DNA of 64,000 nucleotides from DATLGB01 sp963726825 (GTDB taxonomy: Bacteria > Actinomycetota > Thermoleophilia > Solirubrobacterales > Solirubrobacteraceae): NCBI GenBank assembly GCA_963726825.1, contig CAVSDT010000001.1:1302001-1366000 (forward strand), read 5' to 3'. Below, piece by piece: positions 1 through 8,402 of this stretch; the stretch's first letter is position 1; each line of letters begins with the position of its first letter. A program made the translations under genes and the position numbers. A model generated the notes under the pieces. It was not told where the DNA came from. It did no database searches and worked only from the letters and a program-made list of their open reading frames with translations.

Positions 1-1131
1 TGGAACGACACGCGCTCGGCCTCCGCGGCCGAGGCGCTGACGAGCGAGCTCGGCGGCGCACAGGCCTGGGCCGACGCGATCGGCTCCAAGCTCGTCGCGT
101 CGATCACGGTGACCAAGCTGCGCTGGCTCGCCGACCACGAGCCCGAGCACGCCGACCGCACCGCGGCCGTCTGCCTCCCGCACGACTGGCTGACGTGGCG
201 CCTGGGCGGCGCGGCCGGCCTCGACACCCTGGTCACCGATCGCGGCGACGCGAGCGGCACGGGCTACTGGAGCGCGGCCGACGGCTACCGCTCCGACCTG
301 CTCGAGCTCGCGCTGCACGGCCGCCGGCCGGCCACGCCCACGGTCCTCGGTCCGGCCGACGTCGCGGGGGAGACCGCGGGCGGGGCCAGGCTCGGGCCGG
401 GCACGGGGGACAACGCCGCCGCGGCCCTCGGCCTCGGGGCGAAGCCCGGGGACGTGATCGTCTCCATCGGCACGTCGGGGGTCGTCTCGGCCGTGTCCGA
501 GACGCCGACGGCGGACGGGACCGGGATCGTCGCCGGCTTCAGCGACGCGACCGGCCGCTTCCTCCCGCTCGTCTGCACGCTCAACGCCGCACGGGTGCTC
601 GAGGCGACCGCGCGCATGCTCGGGGTGAGCCTCGACGAGCTGTCCGCGCTTGCGCTGGACGCGCCGTCGGGCGCGGGTGGAATGACGCTCGTCCCCTACC
701 TGGAGGGCGAGCGCACGCCGGACCGGCCGGACGCCACGGGCGCCCTGCACGGCCTGCGGCTGGACACCATGACGCCCGGCCACACCGCGCGCGCCGCGGT
801 CGAGGGCCTGCTGTGCGGGCTCGCCGACGGGCTCGATGCGCTCACCGAGCACGGCGTGCCGGTCGAGCGCGTGCTGCTGATCGGCGGCGGCGCGAAGTCC
901 GAGGCGCTGCGGCGGATCGCCCCCGGGGTGCTCGGCCGCCCGGTCGTCGTCCCGCCGCCGGACGAGTACGTCGCCAACGGCGCCGCGCGCCAGGCGGCGT
1001 GGGTGCTGGCGGGCGGCAGCGAGCCGCCGGAGTGGTCGCTCGGCGACGTCGTGGAGCTCGACGGCCCCGCGGCGGCGGACGTGCGCGAGCGCTACGCCGA
1101 GGCGCGCGAGCTCACCGTCACGCAGCCGTGA
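1..1131 (+). CDS. xylB: Xylulokinase (FGGY family), 5'-truncated by window edge
   Basis: FGGY-family sugar kinase that phosphorylates D-xylulose at O5 using ATP in the cytoplasm. The reading frame is open from base 1. It begins with WNDTRSA, the conserved sugar-site block that normally lies roughly 75-80 residues into xylulokinase, so only the N-terminus is missing. The C-terminal actin-like ATP domain shows the glycine-rich LIGGGAKSEALRR and a following PDEYVANGAARQAA block typical of XylB. It overlaps the next gene, an aldose 1-epimerase, by 4 bp, which supports a sugar-use operon continuing from upstream. Xylulokinase is preferred over other FGGY kinases from the WNDTRS block and the C-terminus; the exact sugar cannot be proven here. 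Confidence 0.88.
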   Translation, partial: WNDTRSASAAEALTSELGGAQAWADAIGSKLVASITVTKLRWLADHEPEHADRTAAVCLPHDWLTWRLGGAAGLDTLVTDRGDASGTGYWSAADGYRSDLLELALHGRRPATPTVLGPADVAGETAGGARLGPGTGDNAAAALGLGAKPGDVIVSIGTSGVVSAVSETPTADGTGIVAGFSDATGRFLPLVCTLNAARVLEATARMLGVSLDELSALALDAPSGAGGMTLVPYLEGERTPDRPDATGALHGLRLDTMTPGHTARAAVEGLLCGLADGLDALTEHGVPVERVLLIGGGAKSEALRRIAPGVLGRPVVVPPPDEYVANGAARQAAWVLAGGSEPPEWSLGDVVELDGPAAADVRERYAEARELTVTQP

Positions 1132-1931
1132 TCGAACTGGCCGCCGGCACGGCGAGGTTGCGGGTCGACCCCGCCGACGGCGGCCGCTGGACCTCGTGGC
1201 GGGTCGGTGACCTCGAGCTGCTGTCCGGCGCCGACACCGGCGTCGGCGCGGAGTTCAACCACGGGTGCTTCCCCATGGCGCCCTACGCGGGCCGTGTCCG
1301 CGACGGCCGTCTGGTCCTCGAGGGCCGCGAGCACCGGCTGCCCCTGCGCGGGGGCGGGCATGCGATCCACGGGACGGTCGCCGGCCGGGCCTGGACCGTC
1401 GTTGCGGCCGACGGCGATAAGGCCGAGCTCACGACGGCCCTCGGGCCGGACTGGCCCGCCGCCGGGACGGTGCGCCAGCGCCTGCGACTGCGCGCAGACG
1501 CCCTCGAGACCGAGCTGGAGCTCCACGCCGCACAGCCCATGCCGGTGACGATCGGCTGGCACCCGTGGTTCCCGCGCCGTCTGGCGGACGCGTCGGCCGA
1601 GCTGTCGCTGCGCGGCGGCGCCCAGTGGATCAAGGGCCCCGACGGCCTGCCGACCGGGGCGCTCGACACGCCCGGCCCCGGTCCCTACGACGACGCCTTC
1701 CGCGGTCTCGCCGAGCCTCCCGCGCTGTCGTGGCCGGGTGTGCTGCGGCTGCAGCTCGAGTCGTCGGCCTCCGACGTCGTCGTCTTCGATGCCCTCCCAG
1801 ACGTGGTGTGCCTGGAGCCGCAGACGGGCCCCCCGGACGCGGCACGGCTCGGCGAGGCCGACGTGCTCCCGGCGGGTGGCACGGCGCGGCTGACGTGCAC
1901 GTGGTCCTGGACCACACCCGGCACGCCCTGA
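1128..1931 (+). CDS. Aldose 1-epimerase family protein
   Basis: Galactose mutarotase-like enzyme (267 aa) that interconverts alpha and beta anomers of free sugars or sugar phosphates. Visible family residues are the GGHAIHG block (His general acid region), GWHPWF (second His) and VCLEPQTGPPDA, which carries the catalytic-base Glu near the C-terminus. The GTG start at 1128 overlaps the xylulokinase stop (GTGA), so I chose it over upstream starts that would run far into xylB. Translational coupling to a pentose kinase suggests it feeds the same catabolic route. Length fits the family's short bacterial forms. Confidence 0.85.
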   Translation: MIELAAGTARLRVDPADGGRWTSWRVGDLELLSGADTGVGAEFNHGCFPMAPYAGRVRDGRLVLEGREHRLPLRGGGHAIHGTVAGRAWTVVAADGDKAELTTALGPDWPAAGTVRQRLRLRADALETELELHAAQPMPVTIGWHPWFPRRLADASAELSLRGGAQWIKGPDGLPTGALDTPGPGPYDDAFRGLAEPPALSWPGVLRLQLESSASDVVVFDALPDVVCLEPQTGPPDAARLGEADVLPAGGTARLTCTWSWTTPGTP

Positions 1932-1937
1932 TCGGCC

Positions 1938-2612
1938 ATGCTGGCGCCCATGGCCGTCCCGCGCGGGTTCGATCCGACGCTCATCCTCGTCCTCAACCTC
2001 GTGGGGACGTTCGTGTTCGGCATCTCCGGGGGGCTGGCGGCGGTGCGGGCGCGGCTGGACCTCTTCGGCGTCGTGGTGCTGGCCGCCGTCGTCGCGCTTG
2101 CGGGCGGCATCGTCCGTGACCTGCTGATCGGCGTCCCGCCCGCGACGTTCCGCGACTGGCGCTACCTCGTCGTCGTCGCTGTCGCGGGTCTGGCCTGCTA
2201 CTTCGCGCGGCCGGTGATCGAGCGGGGCCGCCGCTCCGTCCTGATCTTCGACGCCGCCGGCCTCGGCCTGTTCTGCGTCACGGGCGCGACGAAGGCGCTC
2301 GACTACGGGCTCGGCCCGGCCCAGGCCGTCCTGCTCGGGGCGATCACCGGCATCGGCGGCGGCATGCTGCGCGACGTCCTGCTGCGCGAGGTCCCCACCG
2401 TCCTGCGCCACGAGCTCTACGCGGTGCCGGCCCTGCTCGGCGCGGGGGTCATCGTGGTCGCGCAGGAGACGGGGAGCTCGAGTCTGCTGTTCCCGGTGCT
2501 CGGCGTCCTCGTCTGCTTCGGCCTGCGGGTCGTCGGCCTGCGCTACGGGGTCAACGTCCCGATCGCGCCGAGCGAGCGGCGCGCGGACCGCAGGGGCCAG
2601 GACGAGCCCTAG
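1938..2612 (+). CDS. Trimeric intracellular cation channel-like (UPF0126/YicG) membrane protein
   Basis: Integral membrane protein of 224 aa made of two repeats of three hydrophobic helices. Each repeat carries the family's glycine-rich signature, AGGIVRDLL near residue 55 and GGGMLRDVL near residue 140. This is the bacterial TRIC/UPF0126 fold, reported to form trimeric K+-permeable channels; the ion here is inferred from family only. It starts 6 bp after the epimerase gene. A second ATG four codons downstream (1950) is also possible. The C-terminus is short, charged and probably cytoplasmic. Confidence 0.85.
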   Translation: MLAPMAVPRGFDPTLILVLNLVGTFVFGISGGLAAVRARLDLFGVVVLAAVVALAGGIVRDLLIGVPPATFRDWRYLVVVAVAGLACYFARPVIERGRRSVLIFDAAGLGLFCVTGATKALDYGLGPAQAVLLGAITGIGGGMLRDVLLREVPTVLRHELYAVPALLGAGVIVVAQETGSSSLLFPVLGVLVCFGLRVVGLRYGVNVPIAPSERRADRRGQDEP

Positions 2613-3007
2613 CCCTCGACGCCCGGCGCCTCGCGGATCGTCCGCGGGTGGCGGGTGGTGACGACGAGCTCGTCCCCCTCGACGATCACCTCGTAGCGGC
2701 GCACGCGCATCCGCGGGTGCACGACGCAACGGCCCGTGGCGATCTCGAAGTCCCACTTGTGCCAGGGGCAGCGCACGAGGGCCGGGGCGTCGCCGCGGGT
2801 GGGGGCGCCGCCGAGGAGGGCGATCCCGCGGACCGGGCGCCCGGCGGAGACGAGCGGCGCGCCGCGGTGGGGGCAGCGGTCGGCGAGCGCGTGGAAGTCC
2901 GCCCCGACGCGGAAGAGGCCGACCCGGTGACCGCCGAGGTCGAGCAGGTGGACGTCGCCGGCCGCGGGGGCGTCTGCGAGCGGCACGCGGGCCTCGGCGA
3001 AGCTCAC
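2609..3007 (-). CDS. Rieske [2Fe-2S] ferredoxin-like protein
   Basis: Small soluble Rieske protein (132 aa). It has both cluster-binding boxes, CPHRGAPL (Cys-X-His) and CPWHKWDFEIATG (Cys-X2-His), so a [2Fe-2S] centre with two Cys and two His ligands is expected. Such stand-alone domains serve as electron donors to oxygenases or as small redox partners. The GTG start at 3007 overlaps the TGA of the upstream amidohydrolase (GTGA), so the two are co-translated. Its stop overlaps the convergent UPF0126 stop. Insertion of about 8 residues (GGAPTRGD) between the two boxes is mildly longer than usual. Confidence 0.85.
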   Translation of the reverse strand: MSFAEARVPLADAPAAGDVHLLDLGGHRVGLFRVGADFHALADRCPHRGAPLVSAGRPVRGIALLGGAPTRGDAPALVRCPWHKWDFEIATGRCVVHPRMRVRRYEVIVEGDELVVTTRHPRTIREAPGVEG

Positions 3008-4096
3008 GCGTGCACCGGTGCGGGGAGGCCGAAGAACCGCGTCGCGTTGGCGTGGGCGACCGGCTCGCGCCACGCCGTCGGCAGCCGCTGCAGCGTCTGG
3101 CGCGGATCGTCGAAGTCCCAGTGGGGGTAGTCGCTGGAGAAGCACAGCGTGCGGCCGGGGTCGAGGCCCTCGATCGCTGCCGCGAGCAGGCGCTCCTCCG
3201 GCGCTTCCTCGAGCGGCTGGGTCGTCCACACGACGTGGTCGTGGACGTACGCCGACGGCGGCCGGACGCAGAAGGGCACCTCGGTGCGGCAGCCGCGCCA
3301 GGCGGTGTCGAGGCGCCAGAGGAGGCCGACGAACGGGACGAGCCCACCCTCCATCAGCATCACCCGCGTGTTCGGGAAGCGCTCGAAGACGCCGTGGCAG
3401 AGGATGGAGGCGAGGTGGCCGAGCAACCCGGACCCGCAGAGGGCGTGGTACTCCGTGTAGAAGTCGGGCATCCCCGCGGCGGTGATCGGGCCGCCGATGC
3501 CCACCCCCTCGAAGTGCGTGTGGATCGCGACGGGGAGGCCGAGCTCGTCGCACGCGCGCCAGATCGGGTCGTGGACCGGGCTGCCGTAGGGGATGCGGGC
3601 GGCGCCGGGGAGGAAGACGCCCGGCGATCTCGTCGCGCCCGCCGAGCCGGCGGATCTCCGCGGCGGCGGCCTCCGGGTGCTGCGGCGTGACGACGAGCAG
3701 GCCGCGCAGGCGCGGCTCGCTGCTCGAGCCACTCATGGAGCAGCCAGTCGTTGTAGCCGCGGCACAGGCCCGCCGCGAGCAGCGGGGTTCGGGAGCACCG
3801 CGAAGGCGGCGGCCTCGTCGGGGGTGAGGATGCCGTAGGTGACGTCGAAGGGATCGAGCACGGCCGTCGCGGACGCGCTCGAGCGTCTGGCCGACGAGCT
3901 GGGCGCCCTCGGCGGCGGCGCCGCGGTCGTAGGTGTCCGTGCGCAACCAGCCGGACGGGTGATACCAGGGGTAGGACGGCATCCCGAGCCCGTTGGTGCC
4001 GGACTCGAGGATCAGCTCCGCGGTCACCCCGTCGACGTGCGGGACCAGGTCCCGCAGCGAGTCGTAGCCCACGTGGATGTCGCAGTCGACGAGCAT
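3004..4096 (-). pseudogene. Amidohydrolase (TIM-barrel, ACMSD-like family), four frameshifts
   Basis: Metal-dependent amidohydrolase/decarboxylase-like protein. The start MLVDCDIHVGYDSL gives the early metal-binding Asp/His block, and the middle has LPVAIHTHFEG (metal His). The C-terminus CFSSDYPHWDF carries the late metal Asp and is typical of amidohydrolase_2 proteins. The frame breaks four times, near 3871, 3785, 3720 and 3621. Each break is repaired by removing one base, for example CCCC to CCC (giving NPLLAAGL) or GGGC to GGC (giving IAGVFLPG). The sequence between breaks is well conserved, so I read this as an intact gene of about 360 codons with sequence errors. It is coupled to the Rieske gene. 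The substrate is unknown. Confidence 0.7.
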
Positions 4097-4128
4097 GGCG
4101 CGAAGCTACGCCTGCTATCGCTCACGAT

Positions 4129-4860
4129 GTGAGCGTTCCCCGCACCCAGTCGCTGACCCGCGCGGTCGCCCTGCTGAAGGCGCTGCGCCACCACCCGCGC
4201 GGGGCCACGACGGCGGCGCTCGCGCGAGCGACCGGCCTGCCGCCGGCCACCGCCGGGCGCCTGCTGATCACGCTCGCCGACGAGGGCTTCGTCCGGCGCG
4301 CGCCACAGGGCTGGGTCGTCGGCGCCGAGCTGGTCACGCTGGCCCGGCGCTCGGACCCCGACTCCGCGCTCGCCCGGCGCGCCCAGCCGCTGCTGGCGGA
4401 GCTCGCCGAGCACGGGCGCGAGTCGGCCATGCTCGCCGTCCCGGCGCCAGGGCCGGCGGTGGACATCATCGCCCAGGTCGACGGGCCCTGGCTGCTCGGC
4501 CTGACGAACTGGGTCGGCCGCGGCGTCGACCTCCACGCCTCCGCCGCGGGCAAGCTGCTGCTCGCCGAGCTCGGCGACGCGGCGCTGGACGCGTGGATCG
4601 CCCGCGCACGGCTGCGCCGGCACACCCCGCGGACGATCACCACGCGCGCCGGCCTCCTCGCCGAGGTGCGCCGGGTGCGCGCCCGCGGCTGGGCGGACCT
4701 GCGGGACGAGTCCGAGCCCGGCCTGTGGTCGGTGGCCGTCCCCGTCCGGGACGCCGATGGCGCCCTCGCCGCGCTCCTCGGCTTCAGCGGCCCGACCGCG
4801 CGGGTCGAGCCCGAGCGCCTGCTCGAGCTCCTGCTCGCCGCCGCGACCCGGCTGAGCTAG
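4129..4860 (+). CDS. IclR-family transcriptional regulator
   Basis: IclR-type repressor/activator of 243 aa. The N-terminal winged helix-turn-helix (about residues 5-65, with TTAALARATGLPPATAGRLL as recognition region) is followed by a GAF-like effector domain that contains the family block DLHASAAGKLLLAEL. The GTG at 4129 lies 32 bp from the divergently transcribed amidohydrolase start, so it probably controls the amidohydrolase/Rieske pair, as IclR proteins often do for neighbouring catabolic genes. The C-terminal stop overlaps the convergent VOC gene stop (CTAG). Confidence 0.88.
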   Translation: MSVPRTQSLTRAVALLKALRHHPRGATTAALARATGLPPATAGRLLITLADEGFVRRAPQGWVVGAELVTLARRSDPDSALARRAQPLLAELAEHGRESAMLAVPAPGPAVDIIAQVDGPWLLGLTNWVGRGVDLHASAAGKLLLAELGDAALDAWIARARLRRHTPRTITTRAGLLAEVRRVRARGWADLRDESEPGLWSVAVPVRDADGALAALLGFSGPTARVEPERLLELLLAAATRLS

Positions 4861-5156
4861 ACGCCGACGAGGGTGATCGCGTTGCCGTCGGGGTCCTGCA
4901 CGGTGCGAAAGCCCTCCCCGGCCGAGGTCTGATCCTCGACGCTGCCGACGTCGTCGGCCTGCAGCGTGAGCAGCGATCCGCCGGCCCGCTCGGCGTCCTG
5001 CACGAGCTGCAGGTCGCCGGCGGCGCCGAAGTGCCACTCGAGCAGGCCGTCCATCGGCCGCGCGTCGGGGCCGGCGCCGAACAGCTCGGCGTACCAGGCC
5101 TCCGCGGCCCGCAGGTCACGCACGGCGACGACGGCGAAGACGCGCTTGATGGTCAT
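4857..5156 (-). CDS. VOC-family (glyoxalase-like) protein, short
   Basis: Vicinal-oxygen-chelate fold protein of 99 aa. It starts at ATG 5156, where a good AGGAG ribosome site sits about 6 bp upstream, rather than at the longer GTG-type extension. The beta-alpha-beta start (FAVVAVRDLRAAEAWYAELFG) and end (GFRTVQDPDGNAITLVGV) are typical. The stretch between LLTLQADDV and GSVEDQTSAG is about 15-20 residues shorter than normal and lacks the usual second helix, so the gene may carry an internal in-frame deletion. The role is unknown; such single-domain proteins include resistance and glyoxalase-like proteins. Confidence 0.7.
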   Translation of the reverse strand: MTIKRVFAVVAVRDLRAAEAWYAELFGAGPDARPMDGLLEWHFGAAGDLQLVQDAERAGGSLLTLQADDVGSVEDQTSAGEGFRTVQDPDGNAITLVGV

Positions 5157-5337
5157 GGGGTGCTCCTGTCGGTCGGTCATGCCGGTCCAGACCATGCCCG
5201 GGACCGGGTCGCATCACGCGGCGTCCGAGCACGGACCGCGCGGCGAGCCAGGCCCGTGCGAGCACGAGGCCCCCGCCCGCGGTGATCGCGGGCAGGAGCT
5301 CCTCGACCGGCACGCCGGCGACGTGCGCGAAGGGCAT
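5116..5337 (-). CDS. Small hypothetical hydrophobic protein
   Basis: ORF of 73 codons whose ATG overlaps the stop of the DUF899 gene (TGATG), suggesting translational coupling. It opens with MPFAHVAGVPVEELLPAI followed by one hydrophobic stretch (GGGLVLARAWLAA) and an Arg-rich tail. This resembles short single-pass proteins that I believe are common in this lineage. The C-terminal half overlaps the start of the VOC gene by about 40 bp, so the true protein may be shorter or the end may be affected by the indels seen nearby. No function is assigned. Confidence 0.4.
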   Translation of the reverse strand: MPFAHVAGVPVEELLPAITAGGGLVLARAWLAARSVLGRRVMRPGPGHGLDRHDRPTGAPHDHQARLRRRRRA

Positions 5338-6074
5338 CAGGTGCTCCGGGTGCCCCGCTGCGAGGCCGAGGCCTCCGACAGCGCCTTCTCGAACGGCGTC
5401 GCGTGGTCGTACTCGTCGTGGCGGTTCCACCAGATGTAGGCCTGGGTCTGCGGGTAGCCGTCCGGCGAGTCCTCCCAGATCTCCTGGCGGCCGAGCGCGG
5501 TGATGTCGAGGTAGTCCCAGGTCCCGCCCATCATCTCGTCGCCGCGCTTGTCGATGGCGTAGGTGCGGAACACGCCGCCCTCGTCGTCGCGCACGAACGC
5601 GTTGGTGCCGTGCCACTCGTCGACGCCGAGGTCGGCGTCGAAGCCGTCGGTCAGCGTGTACCAGGGGATCTGCTCCCAGCCCATCCGCGCCTTCCAGCGC
5701 TCGATGTCGGGCTGCGGCGCGCGGGAGACGAACACGAGCGTCGTGTCGCGCGCGTTGAGGTGGGCGAGGTGGGCGACCTGGTCGGCGACCATCGAGCAGC
5801 CGCGGCAGCCGCCGTCGGGCCAGCCGTCGACGCCCGGCTCGAAGAAGAACCGGTAGACGATCAGCTGGCGGCGGCCGGCGAACAGGTCGATGCAGCCGCG
5901 CCGGGCCGTCCGGGCCCTCGAAGCGGTAGCCGTCGTCCATCGCCAGCCGCGGCATGCGGCGGCGCTCGGCGGCCAGCGCGTCGCGCGCCCGGGTCAGCGT
6001 CCTTCTCCTTGACCAGCAGCGCCTCGCGCGCGGCGGTCCACTCCGTCGTGCGACACGACTGGTGTCAGCTCCAT
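5337..6074 (-). pseudogene. DUF899 thioredoxin-like protein, three frameshifts
   Basis: DUF899 family protein with a thioredoxin-like fold. The conserved body reads DLFAGRRQLIVYRFFFEPG, then the GCRGCSMVADQ redox-like cysteine motif, WEQIPWYT and GTWDYLDITALGRQE near the C-terminus. ATG 6074 (MELTPVVS) with a GGGAGA site upstream is the probable start. Three frame breaks (near 6050, 5998 and 5900) are all cured by deleting one base, after which TEWTAAREALLVKEK and LTRARDALAAERRRMPR join in frame. It lies directly downstream of the ArsR/SRPBCC pair, a neighbourhood common for DUF899 genes. The function of the family is poorly known. Confidence 0.7.
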
Positions 6075-6088
6075 GGTTCCGTCTCCCT

Positions 6089-6423
6089 TCATCGTGGTGG
6101 TTCCTCGGCCAGCGCCTTCAACGCCGCCAGTCGGCTGTCCCAGGCGGATGGCGAGGTCGGCCATGCGCCGGGCGGCCGCGCTGAGCGGCTCGGGGTCGAG
6201 CCGGTAGCGGACCTCGCGGCCGCTGCGCCGGCGCGTCACGAGGCCGGCGCGATCGAGCACCGTGAGGTGCTTCATCACCGCGGGCCGCGCTGACGGGCAG
6301 CTCGGCCGCCAGCATCGTGGCGGTCGCCTCGCCGCGGGCGGCCAGCGAGCCGACGAGCTGCCAGCGCGTCGGATCGGCGAGCGCGCCGAGGACCGGGGGA
6401 GGTGCGTCGGCGACGGCGCTCAT
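6089..6423 (-). pseudogene. ArsR-family regulator, two frameshifts
   Basis: Small winged-helix repressor of about 110 residues. The N-terminal PPPVLGALADPTRWQLVGSL and the recognition helix region MKHLTVLDRAGLVTRRRSG are textbook for the ArsR subgroup that pairs with SRPBCC proteins. The frame breaks near 6288 and 6143. Deleting one base at the first restores the classic SRPAVMKHL block; deleting one at the second restores WDSRLAALKALAEEPPR before a stop. The start codon overlaps the SRPBCC stop (ATGA). No metal-binding Cys pair is visible. It is likely an autorepressor of this operon. Confidence 0.72.
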
Positions 6424-6886
6424 CGCTCGACCGCCGTCGTGTCGGCGTAGGCGGCGAGGGCGTCGAGCTCGAGCCGCCAGCCGCGCGTGTTGCCGGCGAG
6501 TGCCGCGGTGCGGGCCGCGGGATCGACGTCGAGGGCGTCGAAGCCGCTCTCGATCACGGTCACGCGGGTCTTGTCGTCCTCGGTGGCGAGGAAGAAGCGC
6601 GCCAGGGTCGAGTTGGCCGGCGTCGGCTCGGCGTCGACCCGCAACGTCGAGAGCCAGCGGAAGGCGAAGCGATGGGGCGGCTGGACCTCCTCGACGCGGC
6701 CCGCGCACGGTCCCGTGCTCGGCTCCAGGTCAGCGACAGCTCGCCGCCGGGCCGCAGGTCGACCTCGGCACCCGCGTCCCCGAACCAGCGACCGAGGTGC
6801 TCGGGCGTGGTGATGAGCGCCCACACGCGCTCGATCGGCGCGGCGATGAGCACGTCGGTCTCGATGCTGTCGGTGTCCTGGGCCAT
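6420..6886 (-). pseudogene. SRPBCC (AHSA1/CalC-like) protein, one frameshift
   Basis: START/SRPBCC-fold protein of about 155 residues. The N-terminus ETDVLIAAPIERVWALI, the middle EHLGRWFGD and the C-terminal helix GWRLELDALAAYAD are typical of the AHSA1 group encoded beside ArsR regulators. The frame changes at about 6721, where removing one base of a GG pair gives TWSEHGTVRGRVEEV. It is the first gene of a four-gene run (SRPBCC, ArsR, DUF899, small protein). Ligand or partner is unknown. Confidence 0.75.
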
Positions 6887-6914
6887 GGGCGGTGCCTCCG
6901 TCGGGTGCGCTGAA

Positions 6915-6966
6915 GTGATACCGCCAGGTTACTCCTCAATCGGCTGATGTGCAACTCCAGGGTTAC
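6915..6966. promoter_or_regulatory. Imperfect direct repeat upstream of SRPBCC/ArsR operon
   Basis: Two 18-bp boxes, at 6915-6932 and 6949-6966, share GTG at one end and GGTTAC at the other, with 12 of 18 identical positions and a 34-bp period (about three helical turns). They lie just upstream of the SRPBCC start and are candidate binding sites for the operon's own ArsR regulator. The second box overlaps the last codons of the MocR gene. Binding is inferred. Confidence 0.3.
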
Positions 6967-8368
6967 GCGTGGCGACCGACCACCGTCCCGAGGATGCGGG
7001 CCCCGCGGTCGAGCTCGGCGCCGGGCGCAGCGGCGAACGTCAGCCGCAGGAACGGGCCCGGCGCCTCGGCGGGGAACCACGGGCGCCCGGCGCTCACGAT
7101 GACGCCCGGCGCGCTCCGCGTCGGCCGCCACCGCGACGTCGTCGACGCCCGTCGGGCAGCCGGACCCAGAGGGAGAACCCGCCCCGGGGGACGAGGTCGA
7201 TCGCGGCGCCGGGGACGTGGCGGCGGACGGCCGCGACGAGCAGGTCGCGGCGCTCGGCCAGGGCGACGGCCGTCGTGCGCCGGTGCCGGCGCCAGGCCGG
7301 GGTGCAGACGAGGTCCAGCGCCGCCTCCTGCAGCGGCCCGGAGACGATGAAGTCGTCCACGACCCGCGCCGCGCGGATGCGGGCGCCGGCCGGGCCGCGG
7401 GCGGCGATCGCGCCGACCCGCAACCCGGGGGCGGCGGCCTTCGTCAGCGACCGGATGTAGATGACGTGGCCGTCGTGGTCGTCGGCCGCGAGCGGCGGCG
7501 GGGGGTCCTCGCCGAGCGCGAGGTCCCGGGCGTAGTCGTCCTCGACGACGAAGGCGCCCGCCTCCCGGGCGATCCGCAGCACCTCCGCGCGGCGGTCGGG
7601 CGCCAGCGACGCGCCGTGCGGGTTGGCGTACAGCGGCTGGCACACGAAGGCCCGGGCGCCGGTGGCGCGGAAGGCCGCCGCGAGCAGGTCGGGGCGGACG
7701 CCGTCGCCGTCGACCGGGACCGGCACCACGCGCGCGCCCGCCAGCCGGGCGGCGGCGATGGTCCCGGTCCAGGTCGGCGACTCCACGAGCACCGGCACCC
7801 CGGGGCCGCCGAGCACCCGCATGACGGTCGACAGCGCGGCCTGCGCGCCGGGGGTGATGACCACGTCGTGGGCGCGGTAGAGCCCGCCCGCCTCCTGCGC
7901 GAACCACGCCCGCAGGCGCTCGACCCCCTCCGTCGGCACCCGCGCCCAGGTCCCCGGCCGTCGTGCGGCCCGCCCGAGGGCGGCGGCCAGCAGGCCGGTC
8001 GGCTGCAGCGACTCGTCGGGGTAGCCGCTCGAGAGCACGATCGCGCCGGGGGGCGGGAGCCGCATCTGGGCGTGCAGCGCCGAGGCGTCCGTCCCGCCGT
8101 CGGGAAGGGCGAGGGCCTGCCACCCGAGGTCCGGCGCCGCACTGCCGGGATCGGCGGGCGGTGTGGCGACGAACGTCCCGCGGCCGGGCCGGGGGTCGAC
8201 GAGCCCTTCGCCGGCCAGCCGGGTCAAGGCCTGCTGCACCGTCTGCGGCCCGGCGTGGTGGCGGGCCATCAGCTCGCGCACGGACGGGAGCCGCGTGCCG
8301 GGTGCGGCGGCCCGGACGGTCGCGCGCAGCGCCGTCGCGATGCGGTCAGAAGCGTTATCATCAGCCAT
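6963..8368 (-). pseudogene. MocR/PdxR-type regulator (GntR + aminotransferase fold), two frameshifts
   Basis: GntR winged helix (residues about 1-65, with LPSVRELMARHHAGPQTVQQ) fused to a fold-type I aminotransferase domain. The PLP-lysine block IRSLTKAAAPGLRVG and the VVEDDYARDL motif are present. Such MocR proteins use PLP or an aldimine as effector. The C-terminus breaks at 7147-7150 and 7105-7107, both GACGCCCG on the + strand. Removing one base at each yields LPDGVDDVAVAADAERAGVI and then SAGRPWFPAEAPGPFLRLT to a TAA at 6963. ATG 8368 is taken as start; a longer start at 8398 would cross the inverted repeat. It is divergent from the EamA exporter, its likely target. Confidence 0.78.
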
Positions 8369-8387
8369 GAGTATCGCCAGTAACGCT
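8351..8387. promoter_or_regulatory. Inverted repeat between MocR and EamA genes
   Basis: Perfect 7-bp arms AGCGTTA (8351-8357) and TAACGCT (8381-8387) are separated by 23 bp and span the MocR start codon. The site sits in the short divergent gap, where a MocR regulator usually binds to control itself and the neighbouring transporter. The +/- ATG codons at 8367/8368 overlap in a CATG, which argues that the EamA gene really starts at 8403. Confidence 0.45.
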
Positions 8388-8402
8388 ATCAACGCCACCC
8401 CG

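Noticed and set aside
3004..4096. Programmed ribosomal frameshifting in the amidohydrolase
   Set aside because: Four shifts in one gene, all in one direction, without a common slippery site and mirrored in unrelated genes nearby, are better explained by sequence errors.
5994..6278. A 94-codon frame beginning MMKHLTVLDRAGLV as a separate gene
   Set aside because: It is the second half of the ArsR gene after a +1 frameshift, continuing past the ArsR stop into the start of the DUF899 gene.
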